Shown in pieces: positions 43,701 to 55,857 of a stretch of DNA of 64,000 nucleotides (position 1 is its first letter; each line of letters starts with the position of its first letter). The DNA is from a virus. Made by a program: the position numbers and the translations under genes. The notes under the pieces are model-generated. The model was not told where the DNA came from. It did not search any database and worked only from the letters and a program-made list of their open reading frames with translations. The DNA lies in the IMG/VR virus record IMGVR_UViG_3300002494_000025, positions 62,001-126,000 of that record. One strand, written 5' to 3'.

Positions 43701-46700
43701 GGATGTTAAAACATAGTTAGAAAATCAAAAACTAACCCTTAAAGAACATGAAGAACAAATTGGTTCAACACCCAAGGATATTAAGTCTGTTGTAGAAAAA
43801 GTATCTACACTAAAGGGAACTCTCATTATAACTATTTCTTCAATGTAGAGTATAATCTTAGATTTCATAACATTCTCATTGACTAAACTGAATGAACACA
43901 TATTCAGTAATAATCTAATCAAAACGTTGACTGGATCTGTAACATTAATAAACTTATTACCCACAATCACCAATATCATTATCAAAGATATACCAACTCT
44001 TTTAACATCTGTCATGTCAAGTATCACTTCAAATATTTCAAATATTCTCGATACACAAATAAAGGAACTTACTAATTTACAATTTCAGGACTTAGTAAAA
44101 ATTATACAAGATGTTTTTGGTACTAATGAAACAAAAAAAGAGACACAAGAAGAACAGAAACCACCTAAACAATTATCAGAATAGGTTATCAAATTAAAAA
44201 ACACTACTGTTGATTTAATCTCATCAACTTGGATAACCGTTATGGATATAATTGATTCTATCTTAGGAACATTTAATTTCCTTCTAAACAACTCTGTTAC
44301 AAGAGGTTTATTAAATTTTGTTGGTAATTAGTAGGTAGTATTATCCACCATATATATGGGACTACTTACAACTGTGGTTATACCAAAAATAATCAAATTT
44401 TTTACATCAACTATCCCAAGTATACTTAATGATGCTATTAGTTATGTAACGGATGTCTTACCAAAACAATTCAAAAAGGTATTAATATCTCTTAAAAGTG
44501 GTAAAATCGAAACTAAATCCATTAACATACAAGAAATCATATCAACTATAGTAAATACTGTTTTGGATCTAACTGGTAAGATAATAAAAAACAATTAGCT
44601 TGATACAGATAAATATCAAACGATGATTATGAGTGACAATGACTTTCTTAAATCCATCGGATCCATAATGTTATTTATGACACCGGCATTGTCATTCTTT
44701 GCAATGTCACTTATCAGTAATCTTATGACACCGATTACCGATATGTTAACAACTATATTCAAACCAGAAAACATACAAGGTATTGTGGAAAGTATGACAG
44801 TCTCAGATTTATCCAAGATCGTAACTACTGTAGTAACATCTGTTTTTAACATAATCACATCCGTAATTTCAGCATAGTTCAATATGGTTACAAATATGAA
44901 CATTATTACATCTGATCCCATAACAATGTATATCATGTTGGGATTACAAACAGTACTAATGGTTGAAATGATAGTTCTAATGGATTCTATAAAAGGACAC
45001 GTTAATACAATCTTGTCTTCAATTGGTAGTTTGTTAAGTACAATGTTCAAACCAGAAATTGTAGAAGGCGTAATATTAGACACATCATCAGATAAATTGT
45101 ACGATTTATTCCAAAGTATTGTTACAACAACTGTTACAATGGTTACAAGTTTAACTACTAAAGTGTTTAATTTGTTGTTTGATGATAAAACATCAAATGA
45201 ACTTATAAATAGACTTAACCCATTGAATATGATTACAAATTTGGTTACAAGTCTTGGAAAACTCTTTATCGGTGGATGGTTTGTTATTAGTCTTACAGGT
45301 GTATTCCAAAATATACTATCACAAATCGGTTTGTTGCTAAATAAAATTACTACTGATATAGATGTATCAAGGTTTGATGTTAATAAACTCGATACGTTGA
45401 TTAATACTGTTGTAACCACAACAGTTACAGTTGTGAGTAATATACTTACAATGTCTTTTAGTTATCTTACAGATGAGAAAAGTATAGTTAAAATTCCAAT
45501 AATTAGTGATATACAAAAGTAGATTGTTACATCATTTATATCATCTGTAATAAGTGGTTTATTAGAACCATTCAAATCAATAGTAACATCAATAGTCACA
45601 TTGTTTGGTTGGATGTTTACAGAAAAAAATATTAATAATATGGTTAATAAAATGAGTACTACAACTGTTGATACAATCATAACAGATATTATAAATACCA
45701 CACTGACGATGTTAACCAATTTAATAACAAGTGCGACAAATATACTTACAACAACACTGTTCAATATATCATCGACTGGTGGAATATTCGGATAGCTTAT
45801 GGGTTTAATTATCGATACAATGATAGGTGGATTTATGACATCATTTATAAAAAATATAACAACAAATCTGTCAACTATATTTAACAATATCACAACTCTA
45901 ATAAATAGTCTTATGATTAAACTATCCAGTGATACGACATTATCACAACATGTTGAAGAGAATGGTACAACAGTAATTAATAATATACTTACAGAAGTAG
46001 TAAACACTGTATTTCCAACAATGCAAACAATTATAAGTATTGCATTACAAAGATATCAACAATCAAATAAAGGAATGTTTGAAAGATTACTTAATAATTT
46101 TCTTGGATTTTTGTTCGGTTCTACAAGTGGTTCATGGGATCCAATGAGCGACCTTATCAACAATATAATTGTAAATATACCAACATTGTTTACCCAAATG
46201 AGTACTTTTATAAATAATTTATTCACACAACTGTCAAATGTTGATATACTCAAAACTGTTTTGTCTGAAAATATTGACCTTGTAAAAGATATTATAAAAT
46301 CAATAGTTGACAACATTGTTAGTATTACATTAAAGACCACATTACCAGAAATTGTTAAAATGGGTATGGAAGGTAAAATAAGACGTAAGAAAAAAGATAT
46401 ATCACCAATTGAAGAGTTCTTTAACATCTTTGATAACACTATTGGTACTGAGGATATGTTTATGGAAGATATATAGAAACCAATTTTATCAAACATACCA
46501 ACCATCTTTGGTTATATACAAACATAGTTTAACAACATCTTAGACCCGAAAATTTTGAATTATTCACAAATACTATAGGATAGTGATACTGGAAAAACTA
46601 TTATAATCTCACTGTTTAATGCTGTAATTGATTCAATATTCAAGTCTTTCTTTAGTATGGTGTTTGATAAGGATAATTTAGAGAAAAACATAGAACTTTT

Positions 46701-48270
46701 ATCCGTTAAAAAGAAAACCACACAAACATGGTTCTTTATACCAATTAGTGAAACAATAGAGGAGATAAATCCATTTGTAACATTGACAACAGATTTATTT
46801 AGTAAACTACCAATTCTATTTGATAAAGTCATTAATGGGTTTGATAGTTTAATTACACAACTAGTATCAAGTGATACATTTAAGAATATTGCAACAGATA
46901 ATAAAACGATTATAGAAATGACAAAAATATTATTTTCTTCTGTTCTAGATATGATACTAAAAACTGTAGTTGGTACACTATTGACAAATGCAATTGAAGG
47001 AAAATTGAATGTAATTCAAAAAAGACTTGTTACAGAAACAGTTACTACAACCAATGAATCTGGTAATACTGTAGTACAAACTATACAGAAAGAAGTATCT
47101 GAAAAAATAAACCCATATATTGATACTGTGTTTACACCAATTCTAAGGAGACTACCACAAATATTTGAATTGATTTTTGGTACAACAGATAAACCAGGTG
47201 CGTTTGACAAAATACTTAATAGTATTGATATTACAAAAATCGTAACAAACGACATTACACTACAGACAGAATTTATTAAGAGTATTTTTAATTCAACACT
47301 TGACATGATTTTTAAAACATTATTACCCGGGTTAATTAAAGCAGGTATATCCAGGAAGTTTAGACAAACAACAACAACGACAACCGGGTGGTGGCTCTGG
47401 TAGAAAACTGAAACTAAAACAATGGATAGTTTCGTAGAAAATGTGTAGAAACCAATCTTAGAAAAATTACCAAGTATATTCAATCGTATATCAGGTGTGT
47501 TTGGAACTATACTTGATAATCTGAATGTTAATGATATGTTTAAACAGGATACAGATTTACCTAAAACATTTGTAAAAAGTATTTTCGATAACACAATTGT
47601 TTTTATGTTCAATACTTTAGATAATTTACTCAACACCGAAAGTTCATGGAGTATTGATAGATCGTTATTAGATACCATCAATGCTACAAAAACATCACTT
47701 TTGACAAGTTTTCAAAACATGAGTACTGCAATTGATACTATTATCTCATCAATTAGTACAACAATACAATCTACACAACTTGATACAATACATATTAACA
47801 ATATCGTAAGTAATCTTGTACCAAGTATTTCAAATGTTTTCAATCACATGATTACAATTATTATGGATTCGGGGGTTTTGGATGCATAGATTAACGTAAA
47901 TGTTGTAAACGGACTTTGGAATGTACTTGAATAGTTTGTAGATGAATTATCATCACATGCACCAGATATCGCAGGTTCTCTGTTTGGTTCTTTAACGTTT
48001 AATTTTGATTACGACGAAATGAAACGAAAGTTAACAATGACATTCACTAACATATCTGAAATTACAACGGAGTTCGAACGACAAAAACTCGAACTTATGA
48101 CAGAATAGAATACATATTTATCCCAGATACAATCAGATGTATAGGAAATTAAAATATTACTTAGTCAAATTAAAGATAATATCCTTAACAATAATAACAA
48201 TAATGGTCGACAACAAGTAGTATACCAAAGTAGAGATGTTGTTAACTATATAACATCCGGATTGAGATAA
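40756..48270 (+). CDS. Tail tape measure protein, 2504 aa, several dozen TAGs
   Basis: Sets tail length and fills the tube. The frame runs for 2505 codons from an ATG after AGAGAGGTGATAATA to TAA 48268. Near residue 100-220 there are strong hydrophobic helices (LFGSFFKVFNKLFNFLDKF, KPFTWLGKLITPLLGWL). Near residue 675-700 is YTGSGRTDEI*GVVHKGEYVIP**L, the gly-rich tape-measure motif whose relatives read AGxVHxGExV, so the TAG at 42796 is at a conserved alanine. The remainder is a huge alpha-helical, Ile/Thr/Asn-rich array. In codons 1-208 there are 11 CAA/CAG and only two GCN. It predicts a very long tail if about 1.5 Angstrom per residue applies. Confidence 0.88.
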
Positions 48271-48331
48271 TTATAAATTATGTAAAATATATAAAAACGT
48301 TTAATAATATGTATATTTTATGTATCATAAT

Positions 48332-48345
48332 AAAACTTAATAGTG
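48332..48345 (+). promoter_or_regulatory. Motif B (late-type) promoter
   Basis: AAAACTTAATAGTG about 65 bases before the gene at 48410 and the capsid gene. Confidence 0.65.
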
Positions 48346-48409
48346 TAAAATTGTTTTTCATTTCGTTAAAAATTACAACAATACACTTATAAAGCGGGGT
48401 GATATATCA

Positions 48410-48823
48410 ATGATAATAAATGAAGAAGTTGATAAGGCAATAGAACTAACGTAGGAGATAAATGCAAGAGTTATCGATAGTTATGAAACGAAGATAAGTG
48501 AATTACAAAACGCGTTAATGTTGTAGGTGGAAATTATTGATACATTGTTACAGAAAGTTGAACCAACAGAAACTGAGTTCATCGAGTACCTGAAAGGTAA
48601 GATATCTCAAATTAAATCGGTTCTTGAACCACAACCACTTATCTCTAAACCTACACAAAATGAAAATATTGTTGGTACATCAGTATTTTCAGATGATGTA
48701 CAAACTTAGAAATAGGAAGAAGATAATGGAGATAAAGAGGAAGATGAAGAAGTTGATCACTTTGAAAATGTTAAAAATGAATTAGAAGAGAAGCTGTTAA
48801 AGTGGTTACTAGATAGTAAATAA
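48410..48823 (+). CDS. Acidic helical protein, possible scaffold, 137 aa, four TAGs
   Basis: The start follows AGCGGGGTGATATATCA. Four TAGs are crossed, and the gene ends with TAA 48821, 43 bases before the major capsid gene. The N-terminal half is a long helix (EEVDKAIELT*EINARV), then a Pro-containing linker, then a very acidic region (EEDNGDKEEDEEVDHFE) and a C-terminal helix. Small acidic helical genes just upstream of the capsid gene often encode prohead core or scaffold proteins, which suits the position, but the family is not recognised. Confidence 0.6.
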
Positions 48824-48865
48824 TCTACAAAATCAACTAATTTAGTTAAGAGGGGGTATATAGCA

Positions 48866-50305
48866 ATGACAAAAGATACAGTTGGTTTAATACTTGAAAG
48901 AAATTGGAATACTTACAAAAACGTTATTGTAGAGAGTGCATTCAAAAATTATTATGGTAAACAGACAAATAACGTCCAGAAAGAAGTATTAAAGATATTA
49001 CTTGAAAATACAAAAAGGAACATGATTACTGAAGGTCTTACAACATCTACACAGGCATCTATTGCAGTTCCTGTTATTCTTGGTCTTACAAAGAAATTCT
49101 TCCCAAAACTTATTGCGAACGAGATCGTTTCTGTTCAACCACTTACAAGACCAACTGGTATTGTGAAGTTCAAGAAAATTAGATTCCAGGATGGTCGTGA
49201 GCTTGCAAGTGATAAAACAGATGGTCTTCTCTCAACTGATACATCATTTGGTACTGAACAGTATCAATCACTTACACAACGTGTTTCTGTATCAATTGCA
49301 GGTGGTGCATCAACAACTGTTACATTGAATGGTGTACAACCACCATTTAAGGGTGTACAGATTGGTTCATTTATGGTTAAATTACCAAATGGTATAACAA
49401 TACCTGAAGTAAATGGTACCATAGTTGTAGATGAGTTTAAGATTACAATTAATTACTACACTGGTGTAATTACTGTTCAAAATACGGGTAATAGTACCAC
49501 CCCAGTTAGTAAAACGTTTGATGTTATTTACAACACCGTTGCATTTGAAACGAATTCCCCAGACACAATCGGTAGAGTATTCTTTGACTTTGAAAACATT
49601 CCAGTTAATGCAATAACAAGAAAACTCAAGGCCAGCTGGACATATGAATTCTTAGAAGATATTCAGGCCGAACTTGGTGATCTTATCAATTTTGAGCAGG
49701 AAGCATTTGAAGATGTTTCTGCAATAATTGCTGCTGAAATCAACAGAGAAATAATTATGGATATAATCAGTGGTGTTCTTTCGTATGGTAGTAATATTGT
49801 TGAATGGCACTATAATCCAGCAACATTGAGTGGTAACAACTGGTTAACAGCAGAAGCATACTTCAGAACGCTTATACACAAAATTAATGAGGTTGCTGGT
49901 AAGATCACAAGAGCAACAAAGAGATTTGAACCAAACTTTATAGTCGTTTCACCATACACAAAACAGTTCATAATTAATGGTCTTACACAATATGAATGGA
50001 GACCATCCGAGAATGTTACTGATGCACTTGACTATGCAAAGATTGGATTTGCACTCAGTGGAACAATTTCTGGTAAATGGAATATGTACGTAACACCAAG
50101 TATTCCTGATGGTTATATTATTGTTGGTTATAAGGGTTCTGGTGTTGCAGACAGTGGTTATGTCTATGCACCGTACATTCCATTGAAGGCAGTACCAATC
50201 ACATACGAATCAATTCCTGGTCTCTACTTCTACACAAGGTATGGTAAAACTATGTACTCCCCATGGTACTACGGTCTTGTAAAGATTCCTGAACTTCTTT
50301 CATAA
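48866..50305 (+). CDS. Major capsid protein (T4 gp23-like), 479 aa
   Basis: Forms the icosahedral shell. The diagnostic part is at residues 75-125: ITEGLTTSTQASIAVPVIL, then TKKFFPKLIANEIVSVQPL and RPTGIVKFKKIRF, corresponding to the gp23 segment with PxLIAxxxxxVQPMxxPTG. The central part carries an insertion-like beta domain (GVQPPFKGVQIGSF) and the C-terminus has WYYGLVKIP. Unlike its neighbours it has no TAG at all; its ~28 alanines use GCN codons. Start follows AGAGGGGGTATATAGCA. Preceded by the scaffold-like gene and ended by a strong terminator. Confidence 0.88.
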   Translation: MTKDTVGLILERNWNTYKNVIVESAFKNYYGKQTNNVQKEVLKILLENTKRNMITEGLTTSTQASIAVPVILGLTKKFFPKLIANEIVSVQPLTRPTGIVKFKKIRFQDGRELASDKTDGLLSTDTSFGTEQYQSLTQRVSVSIAGGASTTVTLNGVQPPFKGVQIGSFMVKLPNGITIPEVNGTIVVDEFKITINYYTGVITVQNTGNSTTPVSKTFDVIYNTVAFETNSPDTIGRVFFDFENIPVNAITRKLKASWTYEFLEDIQAELGDLINFEQEAFEDVSAIIAAEINREIIMDIISGVLSYGSNIVEWHYNPATLSGNNWLTAEAYFRTLIHKINEVAGKITRATKRFEPNFIVVSPYTKQFIINGLTQYEWRPSENVTDALDYAKIGFALSGTISGKWNMYVTPSIPDGYIIVGYKGSGVADSGYVYAPYIPLKAVPITYESIPGLYFYTRYGKTMYSPWYYGLVKIPELLS

Positions 50306-50330
50306 TAATTGACACGATTAAATAAAAAAG

Positions 50331-50365
50331 TCCCCCAGGGTCGGTATCCTGGGGGTTTCTTTTTA
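50331..50365 (+). terminator. Hairpin terminator
   Basis: CCCCCAGG and CCTGGGGG form an 8-bp GC-rich stem followed by a T-rich tail, 25 bases after the capsid stop. Confidence 0.88.
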
Positions 50366-50396
50366 TCAAAATTAAGGATATCGATGAACTTTAAAT

Positions 50397-50410
50397 AAAA
50401 CTTAACAATG
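50397..50410 (+). promoter_or_regulatory. Motif B (late-type) promoter
   Basis: AAAACTTAACAATG about 50 bases before the large gene at 50458. Confidence 0.7.
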
Positions 50411-50457
50411 TGTGAAAGAAAGACTAATCATTACTTTGTTATGGGGGTGTCATTCTA

Positions 50458-53400
50458 ATGAATTTTGATGTAAATAAGTATCTGAAAATACTATTTGACA
50501 ATGAAACAACAATAATCGATGAATTAAATGAATCCGGTGATAAAACAGATATTATTACTGAGGATGACGATACAAGTGATGATACATTAACTAATGATTG
50601 GATGAAATATGTTGAGAGTATTGAACTGACAACTAAACCATTTGATGAATTCAAAGATATAGTATAGTGGATATTGGTTAAAACAGCAAATAATAATGTT
50701 ACTGCAATACCAATTGATAAAAGTGAAAAAACATTCGAGTCTGTTTTACAAAAACATTCTAAAGTTTTAAGATCATCAAGTAGTAGTGTAACAGGTGCTA
50801 TAAACACTTTAAAAACACAATTAAATGTCATAGGTTTCATATTACCAACTTACATCAAGATACATTTTAAGGATAAGTTTCTAAAAACTACAAATATAAC
50901 AAAAATACCATTTGATGAATTTAAAACCTTCTACGTGTTTGTCTTGTACAATATAACCGGTATTTCAGTTAAACAAATTAAAGAGTTAATCAAAACTGAG
51001 ATTGATCCAGATGGTAAAATTTTGAATGATAAAAACAATCAAAGAATGTTACATCAATATCACGAATTTCTACTCACATACGGTAATAAAAACAAACCTT
51101 CAATGTTCAACTTCAGTAAATTTGAAATTCCATTTAACTAGGAACTAACACAAGAAGCTGAAAAAACTAGTGACAAAGATGTTGTAACTACAAGTAAACC
51201 CAAAAAATTCACACTTTATCAAAAAACAAAACATTCAATTGTTCCGGATGAAGAGTTTGTAGGTAGTGGTTAGTTATTTGATGATACAAACAAAATTCTA
51301 TAGTACATATTCGAAATGAATTCTAATAACATGTCCCAGGATAGTGTTCAACTCAAAATGTTTAAATAGATATTTAACAGACTGTACAAAATTCAGATTG
51401 TCGATACAAAGGACCAGGAATAGATTGTTTAGTTACTATTCACAATTTTACTTTACATAAGTCGAAAAGATATTGGGATTGAAAATAATACAATTGAACT
51501 ATACAACGTGTTGTCAAATGAAAGAATGGTTATAGATAATATTGGGGGGTTAACTAAATTATCAGATTTACTCAAAGGATTACAGTTCGATTTACTTGTT
51601 CAAGATATAGAAGTATATACAAAAACTAAGAAAGTTGAAAATACAATACTTCTTAGTTTATTATATGAAAATTTCAAAGATAGTAGTTTCTACAACATAT
51701 TACGAAAAGTTTCAAAGTACGTGGACGGTAATGCACCAATTTATGTGATCCAAAATGAAGAGATTATGAAATAGCTTTAGAACGGTAAAATGGATTAGGA
51801 TACATTCTTGAGTAAATACCCAGACGAACAACAAAAGTATTTTATCAGATTGGTACTGGCAAAAAGTGGTGAAACTAAATTTACACCCGATGTGGTTGTT
51901 ATAGTACCATTTAAACAAAATGTAATTAAAACTCAATCAGTAACACCAATTGGTAACTATAATTACTATGTTGTTACTGATGAAATTCAAGACCATGAAC
52001 ATGGAACATTAAAAAATCAATACATTAATAGTTACAACATTAAGTATTCAAACAACACGTCAATAAAACCAGTTGAACTATAGTTCGTTTCTGATAACAA
52101 CACATTATTGTCTAATTCATAGTATGTTGTTAAATTTGAACACGATCTTAATAATGTTGATGATGTTGATGATATGATTGTGGATACAGTTGATAATCCA
52201 TTATTAATTACCGACCTTGATAGAGAAGAAATCGGATTTGGTGGTATATTTGGGTTCTCAATTAAAACAGTTGGTGATGGCGGTGCAAGACTTGGTAGAT
52301 TGTTACATACCGTTGTTGATGAAGATATCCCAACTTTTAATGAAAATCGAAATTATATGACTGACATACTACAGACAATTATCAAAGATAACAGGGATAT
52401 AACTCATAACATACTCCACGAAAATGATAAGAGTATTTTGAAATATATATCATCCAAATAGCTTGATATTATTACTCAGAAATATGGTATTACCGGTGTG
52501 TATAACATTTTTAAAACACTGAGTGAAAGTCTATTTAGAAATAAACAGTATACAAATATATTCTTGGAGACCATGTTACGATAGGTATTAGATGATGATG
52601 TACTCTCAAAAATGATTATTGAGAGTTACAACAACAGTGATATCGATGAGGATATATTCAGTCATTTATTCATTCAAATACTATCAGAACTGTTATTCGA
52701 AAAATGGGTTAAACATGTTATTACAGAAAGTGAAGAGAATATAGTACATGGTGAGATATCTAAAGAGGAGAAACAAACAATTATTAGTAGGGTAAACTCA
52801 TTGTGGAATACATACATATATAAGAGTGTTACAGAGAAAAATTCAAAATATAAATTTTCCTTCTCCGACTTATATAACCCAGATACCATTAAACAACTAT
52901 AGTCTATATTTGTTGAACAATTCCAACAGTTAAATAATCAAAATGAAACCGAAATTGTTAAATCTATAAACTCTATATATGTAGACCTATACAAAGAGTT
53001 GGTCTTACCAGTTTATAACAATACAGGACAGTTCATAAATATGTTTACAGAATTTGTAAAGAAATATGTAGATAATATTAATATCGATGATGTTGACGAG
53101 TTAAACAGACAAATAAAACTGGATATTATTAGTTAGATTAAGTCCATGATTAACAAACATGGTTCAGATTCACAAGTCATAAGGTTACCACAAATTACAG
53201 ATGTTATCTTCAATGATTGTAACCTAACAGAAAATACAGAACTGTACAGTATTATCAAAGGGTTAGTTGGTAAAAACAGTTTGAACATCAAAGAGTTTTC
53301 CACATTTATTTACAATAAAATTCTAAAGAAAATTACATATTTGTTGTTCATAATTAAATTGTACACATGGTACGTCACAAATGTATTGTTACTTCTAACA

Positions 53401-54723
53401 GTCCAAGATTATAATGTGTTTATCAAATCGATATTCATTTAGGGCGCGAAACAATTTAACACAATAAAAGTATTTAATAATGACAATATGAAAACCAGTT
53501 TGGATTACAAATAGTTAATACAACATTAGAAATCATCAAAAGACAAAATATCGTTACATTTTGTCAAACACATAAGAGTTAACATACCACTCTTTACGTT
53601 AAGTATTCAAAGTTCAGAAAAACTGATAAGTTCAATAGAAAAGAACGTTAAACAATTGTAGAAAAAAATAAATATTACAAATCCAGAAACAATTCGACAA
53701 CTTCTGATATCACTTACAAAAAATATGATTAGTGTGGAAATTAAGAAAGTTGGTAGGGGTACTGAAACAGTTGAACACAATACTGACAAAGTTGAGAATA
53801 CAATGAACAAACTATTAAACAAACTTTCTAATAGCCAAGACATATTAAAACTGAGCCAATTGACATCCACCGATATAATTACTATTTTAAACACAGATGA
53901 AAATATTTTTAATAAATATCTGTTATAGAACTTATATACCAATACTGATGTCATTCAAAAACTTACAAACTCTATAGAAAATGCATTGTATGATAAATTG
54001 TCAAATGTAGACCCCAATAAAGTATATATTGTCAAAACATATATGAATGTGAAATATCGTGGACAAGAGGATAATTCATTACCACTTCAGATCAAAGATA
54101 CAAATATTACAATCTTGCAATAGGAAAATGCAAAGTCGATAATAAATGACTTAATATGGGAGTATTATGAACAACTAATTAATGGTAATGCATGTCAATT
54201 ACTATTGTGGTAGAATTTCAATCATATATTTGATATTACATCAGTATCAAGTAAAAGTAATCAAACTGATGATAGAATTACGGTGTCGGTGGTTTATAAT
54301 CAAGCAATACAATTACTGATACAGGCAGAGTCTGATATGTATATAGATTTGAAGTTTGTTGTATATCCACTTGATACAACAAATAGTAGTTTAGAAAATA
54401 CTGATACAATTCAGAAACCATTAGTTATTACATCAAAAAACATACCACAATTGAAAAGTATAAAAATTTCTAAGACACTCATAAATTTTGGAATTGCATT
54501 AACATTAAAATCTGAGATAAGATCGGGTACTTTCGGTTAGGATGAAAATATCAGGGTAGTTGTGAGTAAAATATTTACTGATATGGATTCCGGATTTGAA
54601 CTTGTAATGCCGTTGTACACATCAAAAGTAAAAGTTGATAATTCAGTAACAAAAAATCTTGATAGTAGTATACATGATATACTTGATACAGTTGTAGACT
54701 ATATAACAAGTTATAATATATAA
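50458..54723 (+). CDS. Very large virion-type protein, 1421 aa, ~24 TAGs
   Basis: The start follows GGGGGTGTCATTCTA. Twenty-four or so TAGs are crossed before TAA 54721. The first 100 residues are acidic, then comes a mostly helical chain with IGFGGIFGFSIKTVGDGGA around residue 580 and a membrane-like stretch (YLLFIIKLYTWYVTNVLLLL) around residue 960. No enzyme motif was seen. It is the only gene between the capsid terminator and the next terminator, with its own motif B promoter. Candidates are an internal head protein, an ejection protein or the missing portal fused to other domains. None is supported by a motif. Confidence 0.68.
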
Positions 54724-54746
54724 CAGTTGATATATAATAACAAAAA

Positions 54747-54785
54747 GACCACCCCGAGATATTTCAGGGTGGTCTACTTTTTTTA
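54747..54785. terminator. Bidirectional hairpin terminator
   Basis: GACCACCC and GGGTGGTC form the stem, with A5 upstream and T-rich sequence downstream. It lies between converging genes. Confidence 0.88.
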
Positions 54786-54799
54786 TTAACTAAATATAA

Positions 54800-55162
54800 C
54801 TATTCATCTTTTTTGTTCTTTCTTCTTTTACGACTATTACGTTTTTCTACTTTTGTTTCTATTTCTACATCATCATTTTCTTTTTTCTTTCTTTGTCTTT
54901 GTTGTTTCGTTCTTTTGGTTTTAATATTGATTTTAAACCCTTTCAAGTTCTTTTTCAATTCGTCATATAATATATTATATACATCGTCTGTTGTATTTAG
55001 TGATGGTTCAGTATCTATGTCAACTGCAACTGTTTTTTTATACACGTTTGTATAAATAGTCAGAATCCGGTCGTCGACTTCAGTTTTTGTACATATGTAC
55101 ATCCCATGTTTAAACTTGGAACCCAAAACAATATTTTCAATTATATCCTTGATTTTCCACAT
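54800..55162 (-). CDS. Small protein with basic tail, 120 aa, possible true TAG stop
   Basis: The start at 55162 (MWKIKDIIENIVLG) follows AAAGGAGGATGGTATT. The first 85 residues are a small alpha/beta domain, followed by a strongly basic tail (RKKKEND... NSRKRRKNKKDE). The frame meets TAG at 54800. If that is read, 13 more codons run to a TGA inside the terminator hairpin, which is unusual, so here TAG may be a genuine stop. That would fit an early gene expressed before suppression is effective. Nucleic acid binding is suggested by the tail only. Confidence 0.6.
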   Translation of the reverse strand: MWKIKDIIENIVLGSKFKHGMYICTKTEVDDRILTIYTNVYKKTVAVDIDTEPSLNTTDDVYNILYDELKKNLKGFKINIKTKRTKQQRQRKKKENDDVEIETKVEKRNSRKRRKNKKDE

Positions 55163-55188
55163 AATACCATCCTCCTTTCTTTTAATAT

Positions 55189-55857
55189 TCACTAAATTAG
55201 TGTTGATAATAGTTGTAAGTTTTTCTCAAGTCTATATTTTTTACTGGCTGATAACATATTTTTATACTCAATTGTATGTATATTATTCAACCCGTATTTT
55301 AACAATATATATAAATACTCTTTAATTATCTTCTTGTTTACAATGAGTTTGCTGTCTTCATAATTATTTGTTTTCTTCTTATATTCTTCTAATCTTGTCA
55401 TTAATATATCAACAATTTTCAATATTTGGAAATCGTCAAGTTCCTCATGGTTCCTACTGGGTCCAGTTTCTTCATCATCTTCATTATCACTATTGTTGTT
55501 GGTATAATAATAAACAAAGTCAAGGTATTCTATCATATCATCATCAAATGAGATGAGTGGGATTTCATAATACTTGTATTTTATGTACGAAAATACGAAC
55601 ATTGTGATTAATTTATCCGATATAAATGGGATACGGATTGAAACATAGTTTGATTTTGTTGATTTTGTATTTTTAGAAACTTTTTCAAGTGCCCATGTTA
55701 GTATTTCGCTTACTATGTCTTCGATATCTTCTTTAGGTAGGTTAATATTAATATTATACTTTTTTATTTTTCTATAAATTTTACCATACAATATTTGTCT
55801 AATTTTTTCAACTCCCTCAATTTCTCTTGTTGAGAGATTACTTTCCATAATTTCCAT
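55189..55857 (-). CDS. Sigma/ECF-like protein, 222 aa, tandem TAG-TGA end
   Basis: The start is the ATG at 55857 behind GGGAGGTGTTATT. An N-terminal helical block with NLPKEDIEDIVSEILTWALE resembles sigma region 2 of ECF-type factors (DAEDIVQEVF). An acidic linker (NNNSDNEDDEETG) follows, and then a C-terminal helical block that could be region 4-like. The stop is TAG immediately followed by TGA, so suppression of TAG adds just one residue. It would be the second sigma-like gene in the window. Assignment is tentative. Confidence 0.45.

Noticed and set aside
43383-47681. Long antisense frames opposite the tape measure gene (for example 44616-45419 and 47016-47681)
   Set aside because: They are shadows of the biased Ile/Thr/Asn coding strand, lack ribosome binding sites and overlap a continuous recoded gene.
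10141-54723. TAG read as glutamine (genetic code 15), the usual recoding in gut phages
   Set aside because: CAA/CAG remain frequent in the same genes, the suppressor tRNA has an alanine acceptor stem, and TAG sits in hydrophobic helices and at conserved alanines where glutamine is not tolerated.
7738-54723. TAG codons as sequencing errors or decaying pseudogenes
   Set aside because: Only TAG interrupts these frames, not TAA or TGA, over tens of kilobases. Ribosome binding sites, spacing, family motifs and terminators are intact.
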